The notes below the pieces were generated by a model. That model was not told the origin of the DNA and searched no databases. It saw nothing but the letters and a program-made list of their open reading frames with translations. 64,000 nt of DNA from Strongylocentrotus droebachiensis (lineage: Eukaryota > Echinodermata > Echinoidea > Camarodonta > Strongylocentrotidae), in the NCBI GenBank assembly GCA_035222895.1, contig JAVYIG010005318.1, forward strand, positions 1-64,000, in the 5' to 3' direction. Positions within the stretch are counted from its first letter, which is position 1; each line of letters starts with the position of its first letter. A program made the translations under genes and the position numbers. This document shows positions 25,693 through 38,545 of this stretch, one piece after another.

Positions 25693-28080
25693 CTGAGGAG
25701 AGAGAGATAAAATTCAACTTGCAAACTAAGTCAGGCAAAACCTATTTTTAAGTGGCTCGCTCTATAATCTATGTGTACATTTCATACTTGTTGCAAACAT
25801 TAGTGGTTGCTGCTGCTATTTTTGTTGTTTTGCTATTAAGTATTCTTTTATAAAGTGGTGTTAAAAAGACTAGGTCTACTGGAAGCAGATATCTACTCAA
25901 GCTTCTTTTTTCTATAAAAACTAACCAACTTCAATTTTCACATTTGCCATATCTTTTCAATTCCAGTTTACTGCATGTAGTTATCTTCACAATTATCCCT
26001 TCCTCTTTATCATTATTCTTTTCAAAACTTTTACCAGTTTTATATTATTATCAATGAAATCCACATTATGATATTGATTTCTTTATTATAATTAGTATTA
26101 TATCTATAATCACATTTTTAAACTTATATTGACACAATAGTCCTGGCTGATATTTCCAGCACTATTCACTGCCAAAGTGATCATCATATATCACTAATAT
26201 TACTTAAGTCCATACACATTTAGACTTGAATATTGCAATATTAAAGTTAGAAATTGCTTCATTGTATAATCTGTGTAAGCTAACAATTGCAATTTATGTA
26301 ATAGATGTGCATTGCTATCCTAAGCTAACAAATTTATTAAAGAAAGCTTTTAGTCAAGAACATCTCATGGAATGTGATCATAAAATATATTCCAATTGGG
26401 AACTCAAGCAGGATGAGATAAGAATTTGAAGGGAAAATACTCAGTTCAAAAGCAATATGAGTATAGGAAGCAAATTGTGATAAAGGGTTAGGCAAAAATA
26501 TAAATATATGAACTGATAATATAAAATACTAAGATAAAAATGAAAAGTTTCACTTCTATAAATAAATATGTAACTCATAATATAAACCAAAATGAAATTA
26601 TATGGTAATCTAAGGATGGTACATAAAAAATCTGTCTAGGAAAATTAGATACTATCAATAAAAAGAAAGCTTGCAAATGAAATTGAATGGGCAATGAATA
26701 CTTCTGTGAAATATAGAGAGGAAATGTGTTTATGTCTAGGAAAAACATGACAGGTCAATCATACTGTAAGGAAATATATGAAGCGTCGGGGGTAAGAATG
26801 ACTGTGGGGAAATATTTGACAATTGTCAATTCGATATTAGAAAGATATTTTATTTAGCTGATATATAACAGACTTCAAATTTACACAAAAGCTAGGAGAG
26901 AGTACAATTTGGAGTTTATACAGAGTGAATATACATATTTAGTAAACAATTAAAGTTATGAACAAAGAGTTACAGGAAGATTAATTACAAAAACATTAAG
27001 ATCAATTGAAAAGATCATAAAGACATATCTAAGACTGATTTAGAATATATATAACATGAATAATAACAAATACATTTACAAAAAAGTGGCAAAATCAATT
27101 ATAAACATAAACCGAAAATAAATAAATAAAATGAATTTAACAATGAAAAAACAATAATAAGGTAAGGAAAAATAAAATGAACGAAACAAAAATGAAGTAG
27201 AAGAGCCCTATTTCTTCAGTTGTGGACAATATATATATTTCATTTAATTTTACATTGCCTGGAAAAAAAGATTACCGGTAATAAGATTTGCAGGTCCTCT
27301 TACCATTATACAAATTGAAGAATCGTTTTATCAAACAAACAAAATAAAACTTCGAAATTGAATTAAAATGATTGAAAAAGAGACAATAGTGGTGTGCAAT
27401 TTGTAAAACACTTTCAACATATGTAAGAATGTGGCGCATGATGAAGTCAAACGTGAAAAGGTGTGGGTTATTATGGTGTGTTTGTGAGTGTGTATAAAGA
27501 TGGAATAATGTCCCAATGAGACAGTGTTTATGTGTGAATACTGTGATTTGGAGTTTTGTTGTGGTCTACATCTATATTTCATCTTCCACAACATTTTATA
27601 AATATCACAGGCACTGTCATTTAAATGGTAAACACAAGTGCCCATTGCAGATCACGTACCACAGTGTACAAACAATACTGCAACGATGTGTGCACACATA
27701 CTCCGGATGTATGCAGCACGTACACTTTTATCATTGTGGATTTTGCAAGAGCAAGTTTCAGTACAAAACTATAAGCCACAGTTCCACATAGTGTGCCACA
27801 GTGTACCACAAGCATTATTGTGATATGTGAAACACTTTGTGTGTGCAAGTTTCCATCAAATGTGTGCAGCAAAAACATGCACTTTTGAATAATTCATTAG
27901 TGAAATACTGTGTACAATCTTTTGCAAAAGCATGATTGAAGTACAAAATTCTGGACACAGTCCCATAAAGTGTGTACCACAGTACAAGTATAGTGCATAA
28001 ATGTCATATGTGAAACAGCATTGTGACTGTACATACACCAACGGATTCATGCCTGTAATAAGAGTGTGACAGTGTGAAGT

Positions 28081-28163
28081 TGTCTGCTATTTAAAGAGCA
28101 AGAAGGACATTAACTCTAAGGTAAATTCTATATGTTAATGCCTTTCTTGCTTTTAACAGACAA
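28081..28163. repeat. Hairpin repeat, copy 4, with paired changes in the arms
   Basis: The left arm has AGCAAGAAGG where most copies have AGCCAGAAGG. The right arm has TTCTTGCT where most have TTCTGGCT, so the C:G pair has become A:T in both arms. Confidence 0.8.
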
Positions 28164-28824
28164 TATGTGTTTTTCCGCTGCACAAAAGTTTCATACAATA
28201 TCAAGTATAGGCAGTAAAAAAATTAAACAACTCAGTATCCTATTAAAATCTACATGTGATTTTCTATCAGTAAAAGCATACTGCTCCACAGTTTTGTTTT
28301 GTAATTTTTGTCTTTCTTCATAAGTATGGATTTGCATCATCTATTAAGACTGTTTGCACTGCCAACCACTTATAGACGAGTGTTCATATGAATATTTAAA
28401 TCCTTTTGACTGCAACGTGCTGAGGGGAACACATATGGGAGGATATAAGATATTCCAATATTCTATTCTTTTACAAAGGTAACAGACTGTTCACTTTACG
28501 ATCCTCTTTAGTAGCCACACATTAGACTGTTTAGAGAACACACCTTAAAAGGGCTTGCGCACTGCTTTGACCACAGCGTGACACTGGTTCCACAGTAATA
28601 CAGGGGGGGAACTGCCTTAAACATGCGTGGTACAATATATATGGTGTACAGTGATAAATGTTGACAACTAAAAAAGGGTTGAATACTACACAGAGAGTGC
28701 CATGTGACCCTCATCTGCTAATGTGAATAACAAAAATTTCACAAGGAGATACTACATATATATATACTTCCAGTAGGCATATAAGGGGGGTTATCCATTG
28801 CACTATCTTTGTCGACAGACACAT

Positions 28825-29138
28825 TTCACATAGGGGGTACTTCATCCAACGTGCATTTACATGATATTCAGGGGAGTAAACATACATCAAGATATATGGT
28901 GGTAGATATAGAAGTACACAAGTTTGGTTTGACTAGAAGCTCATTCTGTATTAACATTCACTGTCTTTTACCGTCTCAATCATGGGTTTACACCAATTTG
29001 TTGACATTTCAATAAGGTGGGTACTGCTTCTAGCGTGCATACAGTGTATTTAGGGGTGTACATCGAGATATATTTGGGTGGAATATGTATTTTTCGTTCC
29101 GCTAGAAGCATGTTCCATCGAGACATCCAATGTCTTAC
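28825..29138 (-). repeat. KCNMA1: Tandem duplication of the donor flank of exon 29139-29171
   Basis: Unit A (about 28825-28980) and unit B (about 29003-29145) share, in order, acatttcacata/acatttcaataa, gggtact, gcgtgcat/acgtgcat, gatatat, tagaagc and cactgtcttttaccg versus caatgtcttacctg. Unit B runs into the exon donor, and unit A ends in a decayed donor-like GTAAAAG. Confidence 0.65.
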
Positions 29139-29171
29139 CTGTATTCTCAGGCTCCGGCGAGGATGATTTCT
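29139..29171 (-). CDS. KCNMA1: Candidate Slo1 33-nt cassette exon
   Basis: The donor is strong (ACAG then GTAAGAC). The acceptor ACACAACAG has a weak pyrimidine tract. It is phase 1-1 and encodes KSSSPEPENT plus split codons, so inclusion or skipping keeps the frame between 29962-30114 and 25632-25692. No homology is recognised. A weak acceptor with a strong donor is typical of regulated microexons, but the exon is unproven. Confidence 0.4.
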
Positions 29172-29961
29172 CTGTTGTGTTTATTTAGGGCAATTGAACA
29201 ACAGGACAAATAGAAATCAGAACCTTATCTCATATTCTCTTTTAATAGATATATAGACTGATTAAAAAATTACATCACTACTTCTAAAGCTACATTTGAA
29301 TTTTATTCATGGTACTTTTTAACATTTCAAGTTAAAACTTGGAAATTTAGAGTTCATGTAGAATCTAGCAAGCTTTAAATATGTAAGACATGAAATTCTA
29401 AGTGAAATGATTACAATCTAGTATTAATTGGAAAATTGAGGAAATTAGCCTCCTTCTTAAAAACTTGTTTAATGTTGCTTTTGGGAAAGGCATGCAGAGA
29501 AATGGCTTTAAGTACATAACAATGTATTTTTTCTTTAAAAAATGTTTTTTGTTTTGTTGGTGTGTCTTTCACAACATTTAGGATTGTAAATATTAAATAG
29601 CACCTTAAACAAATACCACAGCTAGACGACAAGTTCATTTTTTTAAAACTCAGAGGACTAGAAAGAGAGACTCACAATCCCTACATTCTACCAAATCTAC
29701 ATCAATAGATGTTGCATTATACTGTTTAGCAACTTTCTACACCCGTATATCAATATTCATTGACCATATTTAGAATATCATGCTTTTTAAACGTTGAATA
29801 ACAAGTCAGTCTGTTTTAACACTTTTTAAATCGTCCATTCACATAAATATACTTTAATAACATAAACTGTTTCATTTTTAACAGAAAAAAAGATGAATTA
29901 AGGAAAAATAATCGAGCTTGTTATTTCTAAGGGTGTGCATTCCTTATACTATAGTGCTTAC
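29172..29961 (-). other. KCNMA1: Slo1 intron, 790 bp
   Basis: AT-rich. No repeat or exon is recognised. Confidence 0.7.
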
Positions 29962-30114
29962 TCTGTCTTGTAGGCTGGGTCGGTATCAGGGGTGCATTAT
30001 TTGAATCTGTGTTTGAGGTAGATTCTGGAAGACGAAAATTTGGAGAAGAAAGACTACTATTCCTAACTGCCGCAAACTTCATTCGTGGTGAAGTTATTGT
30101 GTGCTTTCTTGAAA
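29962..30114 (-). CDS. KCNMA1: Slo1 linker exon, probable cassette (153 nt)
   Basis: The acceptor is GCTTTCCTAG and the donor is GTAAGC. It is phase 1-1 and 153 nt, with 50 full codons and no stop: SRKHTITSPRMKFAAVRNSS, LSSPNFRLPESTSNTDSNNA, PLIPTQPTRQ. The serine/proline-rich composition and position fit the RCK1-RCK2 linker; ITSPRM loosely recalls NTSPKLM of the vertebrate linker. The symmetric phase allows skipping. SRKH resembles a basophilic-kinase context. No catalytic role is expected; the linker is a regulatory, phosphorylated region in other Slo1 channels. Confidence 0.65.
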
Positions 30115-31225
30115 CTAGGAAAGCATATTTGCTAGAAGAGTGCAAGCACTGGTTGTTTCAAGTTTCAAAGCTGGTGGTTACATAATTTGCATATTGCATC
30201 ACTAGATGCTTGTATTTCAATGAAAGTACTGAGATAAAGATGAAATACTACACATTCCGTAAATATGTACAGGCATATTTTCAACTGCAGTAATATATGG
30301 AATACATAGAGTGTCTGATAATGAGATTAAGCAAGAGAATAATAGGGAGATGAAAGAATAAGAGTATAGTAATCATTCACCATTAAAATGTTTTTATATC
30401 GTCATCATAATGCACATTACCTGGTTACTGTGTCATACACATGCCGATCGGGTGATACCATATTTAAAAAGGGGTAGGGGTAGGCTATCGTCGATCCAAC
30501 AGTAAAAGTATTAAGAGAGGACCAGTAACTACGCCCTCTCACATTGCCTGGCGGAAATCATCGAATGACGATGGAAACGCCATTAATCGCAACAACAACA
30601 TCTGTTCATCATGGCTGAGGGACTGACTAAAAATGTGTGGACGATAACATGATTATTTTTGGAGTGATTTGATGGAGAAAAAAGGGGTAACGGCTGTGTA
30701 TGTGTGATGTAACACATCAAATACTTGAAGGAGATGGAGGTTTTAGGTTTATTTTTGGTGAATGTGTGAATCTCCATGAGCAAGTGGAGAAAATATGAAG
30801 AAGAGAGAAGAGATAAAGAAAATAAAGAAGAAAGTAATGAAGAGGAATAGAATGGCTACTAAGAGAGTAAAAGAAAGACTAGGAAGGAAAAGACATTGAG
30901 ATGTGAAGAGGATTAGAGAAGGAAAAATAGAGGAAATTACAGACAGAGAAAGAGAGAGAGAGAGAGAGAGGAAGAGAGGGAGAAAGGGAGAGAGGGGAAC
31001 AATTTGTAAACCTATGTTCCTATTATTACTTATCACATAGAAAAAAGTAAAGATATCAGAAAGAAGAGAGGAAAGTTTTTAAAGAAAAAATTCACTTTGG
31101 ACATGAAAACAGATAGTCAAGAAAAGACAAAACGATGAATCTGATTGACAGAAGAGCGAAAGAGAGATGTCTGCATGAAGATGGCTGCTGTGGATAAAAT
31201 TCAAAGTCGGAAGGAGAGGTCTTAC
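30115..31225 (-). other. KCNMA1: Slo1 intron, 1.1 kb, with a long purine tract
   Basis: From about 30780 to 31090 the plus strand is A/G-rich with (GA)n at 30948-30970, so the transcript is pyrimidine-rich just downstream of exon 31226-31297. Nothing else is recognised. Confidence 0.75.
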
Positions 31226-31297
31226 CATCCATGGTCGGGGTGTGTTCTTGCATAGGTATGTTTTCCCCGTTGGATGCTGCGGGAACGGTAGTCGTGA
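31226..31297 (-). CDS. KCNMA1: Slo1 linker exon, probable cassette (72 nt)
   Basis: The acceptor is TTCTGTAG and the donor GTAAGA follows GATG. It is phase 1-1 and encodes TTTVPAASNGENIPMQEHTP then TMD. It joins 35697-35795 upstream and either 29962-30114 or 25632-25692 downstream in frame. It is threonine/proline-rich and not conserved, as expected for the linker. Long pyrimidine tracts flank it on the transcript at about 31320-31600 and 30780-31090. The frame stays open upstream as well, so the exact acceptor is the least certain point. Confidence 0.6.
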
Positions 31298-34200
31298 CTA
31301 CAGAAGATTCAGTGGCAGAAAAGGACACATGGAGAGAGGGGGGGCAAGGGTCGCCATTAGTAGGGGACACTAAATATTTCAAACGAAAAACAACAAAGAG
31401 AGGCAGCACGAAAAAGACAAACAACGGACATACCACGCACAGACAGACAAGGTGAAGGAGGCAATGAACGGTCGTCGGGGGAGGAGGGGGCAAAGTTTGT
31501 GAGATGGAAAGCAAAGAAATAAAAAAATATAGAAAATAAAAGAGAAATAAAAGAGAATGGGATAATGAAAGGGAGAAATTAAAAGAGAGTTTTGCCGGCT
31601 GGATTTGACAAGCATTTTCTTCTTTAATATATTTGGACGACATGATGATGGTGTTAGCAAAATGGCTAAGTTTTCGTCATTTGCTAATCAAAATTTCTTG
31701 TGTGAAGTGCTATCATGTGACTACACAGCTCTTTTGTGATTGGTGAAAACATGCATTTTCAAATAAGCCCGAGCCTGGAAGAAGGTTGCAACAACTTATC
31801 AGTGAAAGTAGTGTCAAAGGGCTAAGTTGGATTATCAACTAATTCTTACTTGAAACAGGTGAATCTATAGAGAGTTATGATATTACTAACTAAGCATGAT
31901 AAAAGGCAGACATTAGCCTAACATAAGGATACATTTTTCCTCTCATTTCTTTTGTTTGTACAACTATCCCACAGTAAAATAAGATCAAACTCCAAAGAGG
32001 GACTAAATCAATTTACATAAAGGGATAGTCAAGAATTCATTCTTAATTTGCCGAATCTTGATTTTTATAAATTGAATTTGTTTGATAGCCTACTGTCCTA
32101 TAGAACGATCCTCATCATGCAATTTTCCATATTTTCATTTTGTATTATAGGACACAGAAAATTGAGATCATCATTAAAATTTGGCTATGTCTCGGGCTTA
32201 TTTGTCAAAGTGAGTGTCTGTATACTCCATGATCACAAACTCACAAAAATTCGATTTTAGAGAAATAAATAAATAAATAAGAATTTTCTGGGTTCTATAA
32301 TCCTATAACTATGATTCGGGGACATTATAGATGCATTTCTTAAAAACTTATCTTTTATGGGAACAAGTGAATCACGTACAGTAAACTACACTTTAAGAGA
32401 GTATATATCTTCACCATTTTAAGAAAGAAATGAGATTCTCTATCAATGTTCATACTTTAAATGAAGACAATGTATTTTCCACAGAGTGTCATTATTTGCT
32501 CAATCAAAGGATATTGAAACTGTTATGGGACAACAGATACATGTTTGTATATCACATTAACAGCCCAAATTACTTGGGTATATTTTCAATCAATTCTAAA
32601 TAAAGTTTCCTTCACTGATTCAATCGTGATAAGATATAAAACATATCAAGTACCGATCATATATAATAGAGATAAGCTTATATTTGTTTTCACATGATAA
32701 TGATAACAATAAATATTGAATATATGTTTTTGAGCTTTTTTTTAGTTGTTATAACTTCTTCAGGGCAGAATAAAATGTGCCAAATTAAATCATAACAAAT
32801 AATAAATAAATTTACATTTATCAGCAAAATGATATGAAGCAGCTAATGCAAATGTTTTGCCTTTTCTTATCAAATGTATCATTCGAATGGCACAATGCTT
32901 TCAATGCTTTCAATGATTGAAAAAAACAAATAGATCTCTCTTGTAAAATTTCCATAACCTGCTTCAAATCTTGACTTTAAAACCTATTTGACAGGAAGTA
33001 CAGCTGATAAAGATTTTTTTTATTTTTACTCATAAAATACTACTGTTCACTCATGGATCCTTTAAAAATGTTTTGCTGAGAATCTTTCATAAAAGTTGTA
33101 TTTTTGTGTTTTATATTTATGAACTCCAAAAATTAGATCTTTTAGATTAAAATTACTTTTTGTGAAAATCTTTCATAAAAAGTTCTGATGTTTTCATGAA
33201 TAGGCAACACATGCCGTGGCCATATGTTTTGCCTGCAATGTGTTTCAATATTGTTACAGCTACAAGAATACCAAATCCTTCTTATATATCAAGATTTTGA
33301 AACAGGTATGGATTGAAATTGGGCAAACAACTTCACAGGCAAATAAAAAACACCAATAAGCAAATGCTTATCAACTAAAATGCTGCAAGTACATGTCACG
33401 AGCATGAACAAATGAACATTTTAATTTATTTCTGCATAGTATTTTGATAGTAATTCTATTATATACTTTCTAACTTTAATAGCCTGGCTTCAATTCTTAA
33501 TTGTATCATATTTTTGCAAAGCAATCATTATATAGAAATAGTCATCTGCAGCTATGTTAATAAGCCATCAAAATGCTCTGAAGATAAAAGGGAAGAATTC
33601 TTCATAAAATGTGTTTGAAATGTCACTTTTTATGAAACAATATTCCTATATGGTTAATGAACCTAATTTTTTCTAGAAAATTCTGTTTGTAAAGTGAAAA
33701 TGAAAAAAGCAATTTAGAATAGTCTTAGCAAAAGAAATATGATCTCTACAAGTGATTTATATGTCAACAAAATTGCCGCCTCCAGCTTTAAGACTGTACA
33801 GTGTATTTCGTATGCAGTAATTAAGAGAAAAATAAAGAAGGCTGTAGAGTCTTGTGTATTGTGTAACCTCATACTCATAACCTCAATAGCGGTGGTGAAA
33901 TGGTCTGATAGCGCATGAACGTCATTGCAGAGTTATGATTATGTTTTGTTGAAATATCACGATCTAAAAGTCCTTTCCTTTGAGCTGTTTTGAATTGCTC
34001 TTGAAATGGTACAACAAGCCTTTCCCTTGATGATCGATCTTCTAACATTTTTTCTAGCACACTTGGAAGCACAGTGTGACACATCAGATAATTCTTGGAA
34101 ACATAATGGAAACATCACAAAGCATCCTAAATTGACCTCTCTTTTCTGTGTGTGGAGAAATATGACCTCCCAAACTACCACCCAATGGACAAATACCCCT

Positions 34201-35696
34201 AGGACAGCAGCCCCCCCCCCCCTTTACCCCAACTCTCAGACAACTACCTACAAAGAAGTACTATACCACTTGGGGTGTAATTGTCCTATGGGATTGAGGG
34301 TAGTTATCCACAGTGTTGCGATCTTGGTGATGTAGTCCCAGACCCCCTGGGGTAGTTGTTTGTGGTAGTTGTTTGGGGTAGTTGTCTGGGGTACAATATT
34401 TTCTATGGCTGGGTAGCTGTCCTAGATTTATCCTTTTTTTTTCATTAAGGAAGGGGTCTGAGCCAAATAGAACAAATGAACAAGATGCAAGCATGCATCA
34501 ACAATTCATAACCAACAAAAATATTAAAAAGTTTAAAAGTTAAAAGTATTCAAAATGCTCAGGCAATTATACAACAATAATATAGTAGTAAAAACAAAAC
34601 TGTTTATCAAGATAAAGATTAGTATAATGTTGGAACAAATCATGAAACAAATTACTGAGCTAATATAATAATATACCCAAGCCTTCCAATATGCAAATAT
34701 AACATATTTAATTACAAAGAAAACTAATGAATGAAATGCTATGCAATTGGATGACTGTATCAATATAATTTTTTGTCACTAAACAATTTAATGATATTCA
34801 AATCCCTGGTGGGTTTTATGCAAATTGCAGCTAGATTGATATCGGTAAAATCAAGACTATACTAGAAAAGAGGCATGAGTAATTTTGCAGCTTTGTTAAA
34901 AGAAAAATCCCCTTCTCTACAAAAATGAGAGTACATGTTTAGAAGTGTCTACAAGTACAGAATTTTCAGTTGCTAAATGAGCTATATGCTTTCTAGATGT
35001 ATCTAAAAAAAAAAATTTTAAATTAGATCAGCAACATTTTTATCTTGGAAATATTTCTACAATCTACAACATCTACTGATGAGTTCTATTAATTTTGCAA
35101 TGCCTCTAGTGCACTATAAGGTCCTGTTAAATAGAGTCTGCACCCGTTTCCTTTTTGTGAGAACAATAAATATGGCATTCAGTTAATTGCATAACATCAT
35201 ATTATATATGCTGGGGGGTGTTTCACAAAAATCCTAAGTTGAACTTAAAACTCTAATTTGGACTTAACCATTATGGAAAGCCGTTAGCACCATTGAAAAT
35301 ATTTTGTAAAAGTTAGTTTAAAAGGCATAACATTTTGATTCAAATCATTCATATTTTCTATCATCAAGGAGATTTCATGTTCTTGATGTGGAATTTATAA
35401 AAAGTCTTAAATACATAACTTGTTTTTTTTTAATATACTTTATTTTAAGGCTACAAATGCTCTCCATAATGTATAAGTCCAACTTAGAGTTAGGTTCGAC
35501 TTCGGATCTTTGTGAAACACCCCCCTGGATTAACGAATGAATCAAGCACGGTGGATTGATTATGGTAGTACATTCTCAGGCAGCCAAGCATTGTTGGACA
35601 AAAAAAATAAGTGTAAATGAGAAAAAATAAAAATGACTTGAATAGGAACACAGCATGAAGCAACGAGAAAGCAACGAGATAGAAAAGGTAGAAAAC
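31298..35696 (-). other. KCNMA1: Slo1 intron, 4.4 kb
   Basis: It contains a purine-rich (plus strand) stretch to 31600, a C-run at 34211-34220, a diverged short repeat of ggtagttgt near 34340-34385, and a TIR MITE at 35213-35525. The rest is AT-rich with no exon recognised. Confidence 0.8.
35213..35525. mobile_element. TIR MITE, GGGGGGTGTTTCACAAA family, copy 1
   Basis: The left end is GGGGGGTGTTTCACAAA and the right end TTTGTGAAACACCCCCC. The TIR extends inward with tcctaagttgaacttaa versus an imperfect inverse. A second copy at 62955-63252 is alignable throughout, including the internal gattcaaatcattcatattt. Confidence 0.9.
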
Positions 35697-35795
35697 CTGT
35701 TGAAGAAGTTGGCGGACGCTGCTTCTTCTTCTTATGGCCGCCGAAAATTCGGTTTTTGCGGACAGAGGAAATGCGTCGTCTGTTGAGGTAGTCCG
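35697..35795 (-). CDS. KCNMA1: Slo1 exon: start of the RCK1-RCK2 linker
   Basis: This is a 99-nt exon in phase 1-1. It encodes DYLNRRRISSVRKNRIFGGH then KKKKQRPPTSST. The lysine cluster KKKKQRPP corresponds to SPKKKQRNGG of vertebrate Slo1, so this is probably constitutive. RRRIS is a strong PKA/basophilic consensus. The acceptor is TTTTTCACAG and the donor GTTTTC is weaker than others in the gene, so the 3' limit carries some doubt, though the phase match supports it. Confidence 0.85.
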
Positions 35796-36344
35796 CTGTG
35801 AAAAATGGGAAACGATATGCAGACAGTTGTTTTAAAGAGACGAAAGAAAGAAAAGTTGTCTGGCTGTTATGGGAGAGAGAAATTGTTAGTTGTTGGTGCG
35901 GGAGGCATGCAGGGGGGCGGCAGGCTTGGAGTTAAAAACATCTAGTTCGGGAAGGTGTAGGCGTGTCTCCTAAAACATTCAGCATCCATGCTCAGGGAGA
36001 CTAGTTACTAAAATAAAAGTGGTGCAAATTAATTTGGAATGAAAAATCATACTGGTGTTTAACCATGCACAGAACAAGAGGTGGAGGAAATGAATTTTTC
36101 TAATTGGCGGACATTTTTTTTTACACAACCATGCACTGATATCACCTACAGGCGGGCTATTTACACAAGAGGCAATTTTTTAGAGGTTCAAATACATTTG
36201 AATCCCCTGTAAAAAAAAAGATTCCAATGTATCCTGTGCAAACTCATATAACTGCTCAATACCTGCATAAATTATATTCATTGTGCAATTCTTACAAGTA
36301 AATGCGCTTAATCTCAACTAGTTGCTAAGATCGATGGAACTTAC

Positions 36345-36356
36345 CATCTCTTAGCG
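36345..36356 (-). CDS. KCNMA1: Candidate 12-nt Slo1 microexon
   Basis: A consensus donor (GATG then GTAAGTTCC) lies 12 nt after an AG preceded by TTGGTTTTTGTTTTGTG. The phase is 1-1, so it would insert four residues (ALRD before the next split codon) between DN and DYLNRRR. Four-residue inserts are known in vertebrate BK (SRKR), at a different site. Only the donor is strong. Confidence 0.3.
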
Positions 36357-37301
36357 CTTCATTATCACAAAACAAAAACCAATTCACAGTGGCGAAAAAG
36401 TTAATTATTGCAAATTCATTTAAGTATTTTTTTGCAAAGGGAACACAACCGTGATGTATTCAACTCAAGGAGAGTTTGATAGCATTTGTAAACCTTATTA
36501 ACCCTTTCAGGACTTGATTTATTTTTAGGGCTAATTTGATCACAGATCTTTCTTTAAATTGGCAACAATATTATATTTCTTTTATCGCTAAAATGATAGA
36601 ATAAAATGCAAAGACTCTGAGAACAATATACACGGGCGAGAACGCTGTCTAAATGTTCAAGAAATTGCCGTTTTTTATTGAAAAACAATGATTGTAATCT
36701 GTCAAATTTTTGCCAATTTAAAGATTTTAAAACTTATTTTCCTTCATAAAATTCCTAGCATCATGTGCAATATAGTCTTGTAAGAAAAAAAGAAATGCAG
36801 TGTGTGGAGGAATTTGTGTCCTTTCCACTTGTGTATCTGGTATATTTGGTTTATTTTTTAGGGCTTTTAATCAAAATTTATTGAGCCAAACAAAATGTGG
36901 AGTGATTGTTACGAAGGGCAAAAGGACATTAGAAAATAATAAAGTGTAGATGCTACAGGAGAGAATGAGAGTTTTAATAGACCGTAGAGCTCGCCTTCTT
37001 GGGGCCTCTAATACAGCCTGTACTTAAGCTCTCTGCAAAATGGCAACCCAAGAAAGAGTTGCATTTACCAATTAACAAGCCCAGTATTTTTTGTTAAAGC
37101 TATGTCAGGCAAGCTTGGAAAAAGCTTGCTGGTCATCTAGACCTACTTCAACTTGTTTCCAACTCATGGTTTAGTTTGAATACTGATTGACTTGGAGCTA
37201 TTCATATCTTACTTTGAAATAATGAAGAAAAAAATATGAAAAGAGTGACTACTCTCAACAACGGCAATGATCACAAAACGTGATACAAAATCATATTACT
37301 A

Positions 37302-37372
37302 GTGAGAGTCAGAAGGGCGTCGACTCTGTGACTAACGGTTTGAGTTAGCGCTCTTCTGGCTCTAAACAGATG
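37302..37372. repeat. Hairpin repeat, copy 5
   Basis: Left arm gtgagagtcagaagggcg and right arm cgctcttctggctctaaaca, with inner arms cgactctg/tgagttag. Confidence 0.85.
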
Positions 37373-38278
37373 CTACATCATACCAACGCAAAGACTTGGG
37401 CCTAAAACAATCACAGACGCACACAACAAAATGACTGAACAAAACAAATGATTAGATGATATATATAAATACTTCTCGGTATTGCCAAGAGTTTGTATAG
37501 ACTTGGCTTTGTTTTACATATAGTGTATAATAAGGTGTGCAAGAAAGAGAGGATTTGTGCAGCTCAGAGTTCTCATCAGTGAGTACATGACGATGTAGAT
37601 TTCAAGGATATAAATACATATATATATAACAGTCAAACACGTGCAGGCGGGCAATATGTATACTAAACTGTGTGCACGATAGTGCGATTTTTACATATGC
37701 AACACGATCACCGAAGGGAAGGGTATGGTATATATATATGTTTGTACGCATATTCATAAATAATCATATTAATTAACATTATACAACCATATAGAGAATC
37801 ATGAGAAAAAAAATTGTCAATATATTAAGTCTTCAATATAAATATTTTAAAGAGTATTAATCATTGTTATGATGTCTTATATACTGTATAACTGACAAGA
37901 ACCCTGCCCTAAAGGATTTCATTGTTTTTTTTACAATTATGATCATCACAGCAAATACAATGCCCTCTTAACTATATATAAGTTTGAGTCTATACACATA
38001 AAGTTCTACAATTTTCTTGCAAATATACAAATACAGTAGTTACTTGACTACAATAGCAACAACAAAACAAGTTGGAATGTTCAATATATTTGCTTCACAG
38101 ATTCCTAGAGAAAGAGATGTAGAATTTGTACGACAGAGTCATAATACTAGATAATTTACATTAATACATTAGACACTGCAATCTATCAAATATATGACAT
38201 ATTTTTAGAATGTGTTAGATTTCAACTGCAAACTGGTATATTGCTGAACCCTTCCTAAGAAATGTTGACACATAACTT

Positions 38279-38311
38279 GAGAGAAAAAGAGAGAGAGAGG
38301 GGGGGGGGAAT

Positions 38312-38346
<35 letters not shown>

Positions 38347-38545
38347 AATGAGAGGGGAGAAGAGAAAGAGGGAAAGGAGGAAAGTGAGAGTAGAGAGAGA
38401 GAGGGGGGGGGGGGGAAACAAGGGAAGAAAAAAGGACAGATGAAAAGAGAGAGAGAGAGAGAGAGAGGTGGAAACAAGGGAAGATAAAAGGAGAGAGGGG
38501 GAGAGAGAGAGAGAGGAAAATAAGGGCAGATAAAAGGAGAGAGGA
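38279..38545. repeat. GA and G-run microsatellite next to exon 38628-38704
   Basis: Alternating (GA)n and G8-G13 runs on the plus strand. On the transcript this is a CU/C-rich tract starting ~80 nt after the exon donor. The long ORFs across it are artefacts of composition. Confidence 0.9.

Larger units (their letters stand above)
25693..29138 (-). other. KCNMA1: Slo1 intron, 3.4 kb
   Basis: AT-rich. It holds a diverged tandem duplication at about 27690-28035 (gtgtgcagca/gtacaaaa/tgtgtaccacagt landmarks in both halves), a hairpin repeat at 28081, and a duplicated exon-donor flank at 28825-29138. No conserved coding segment is recognised. Confidence 0.75.
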
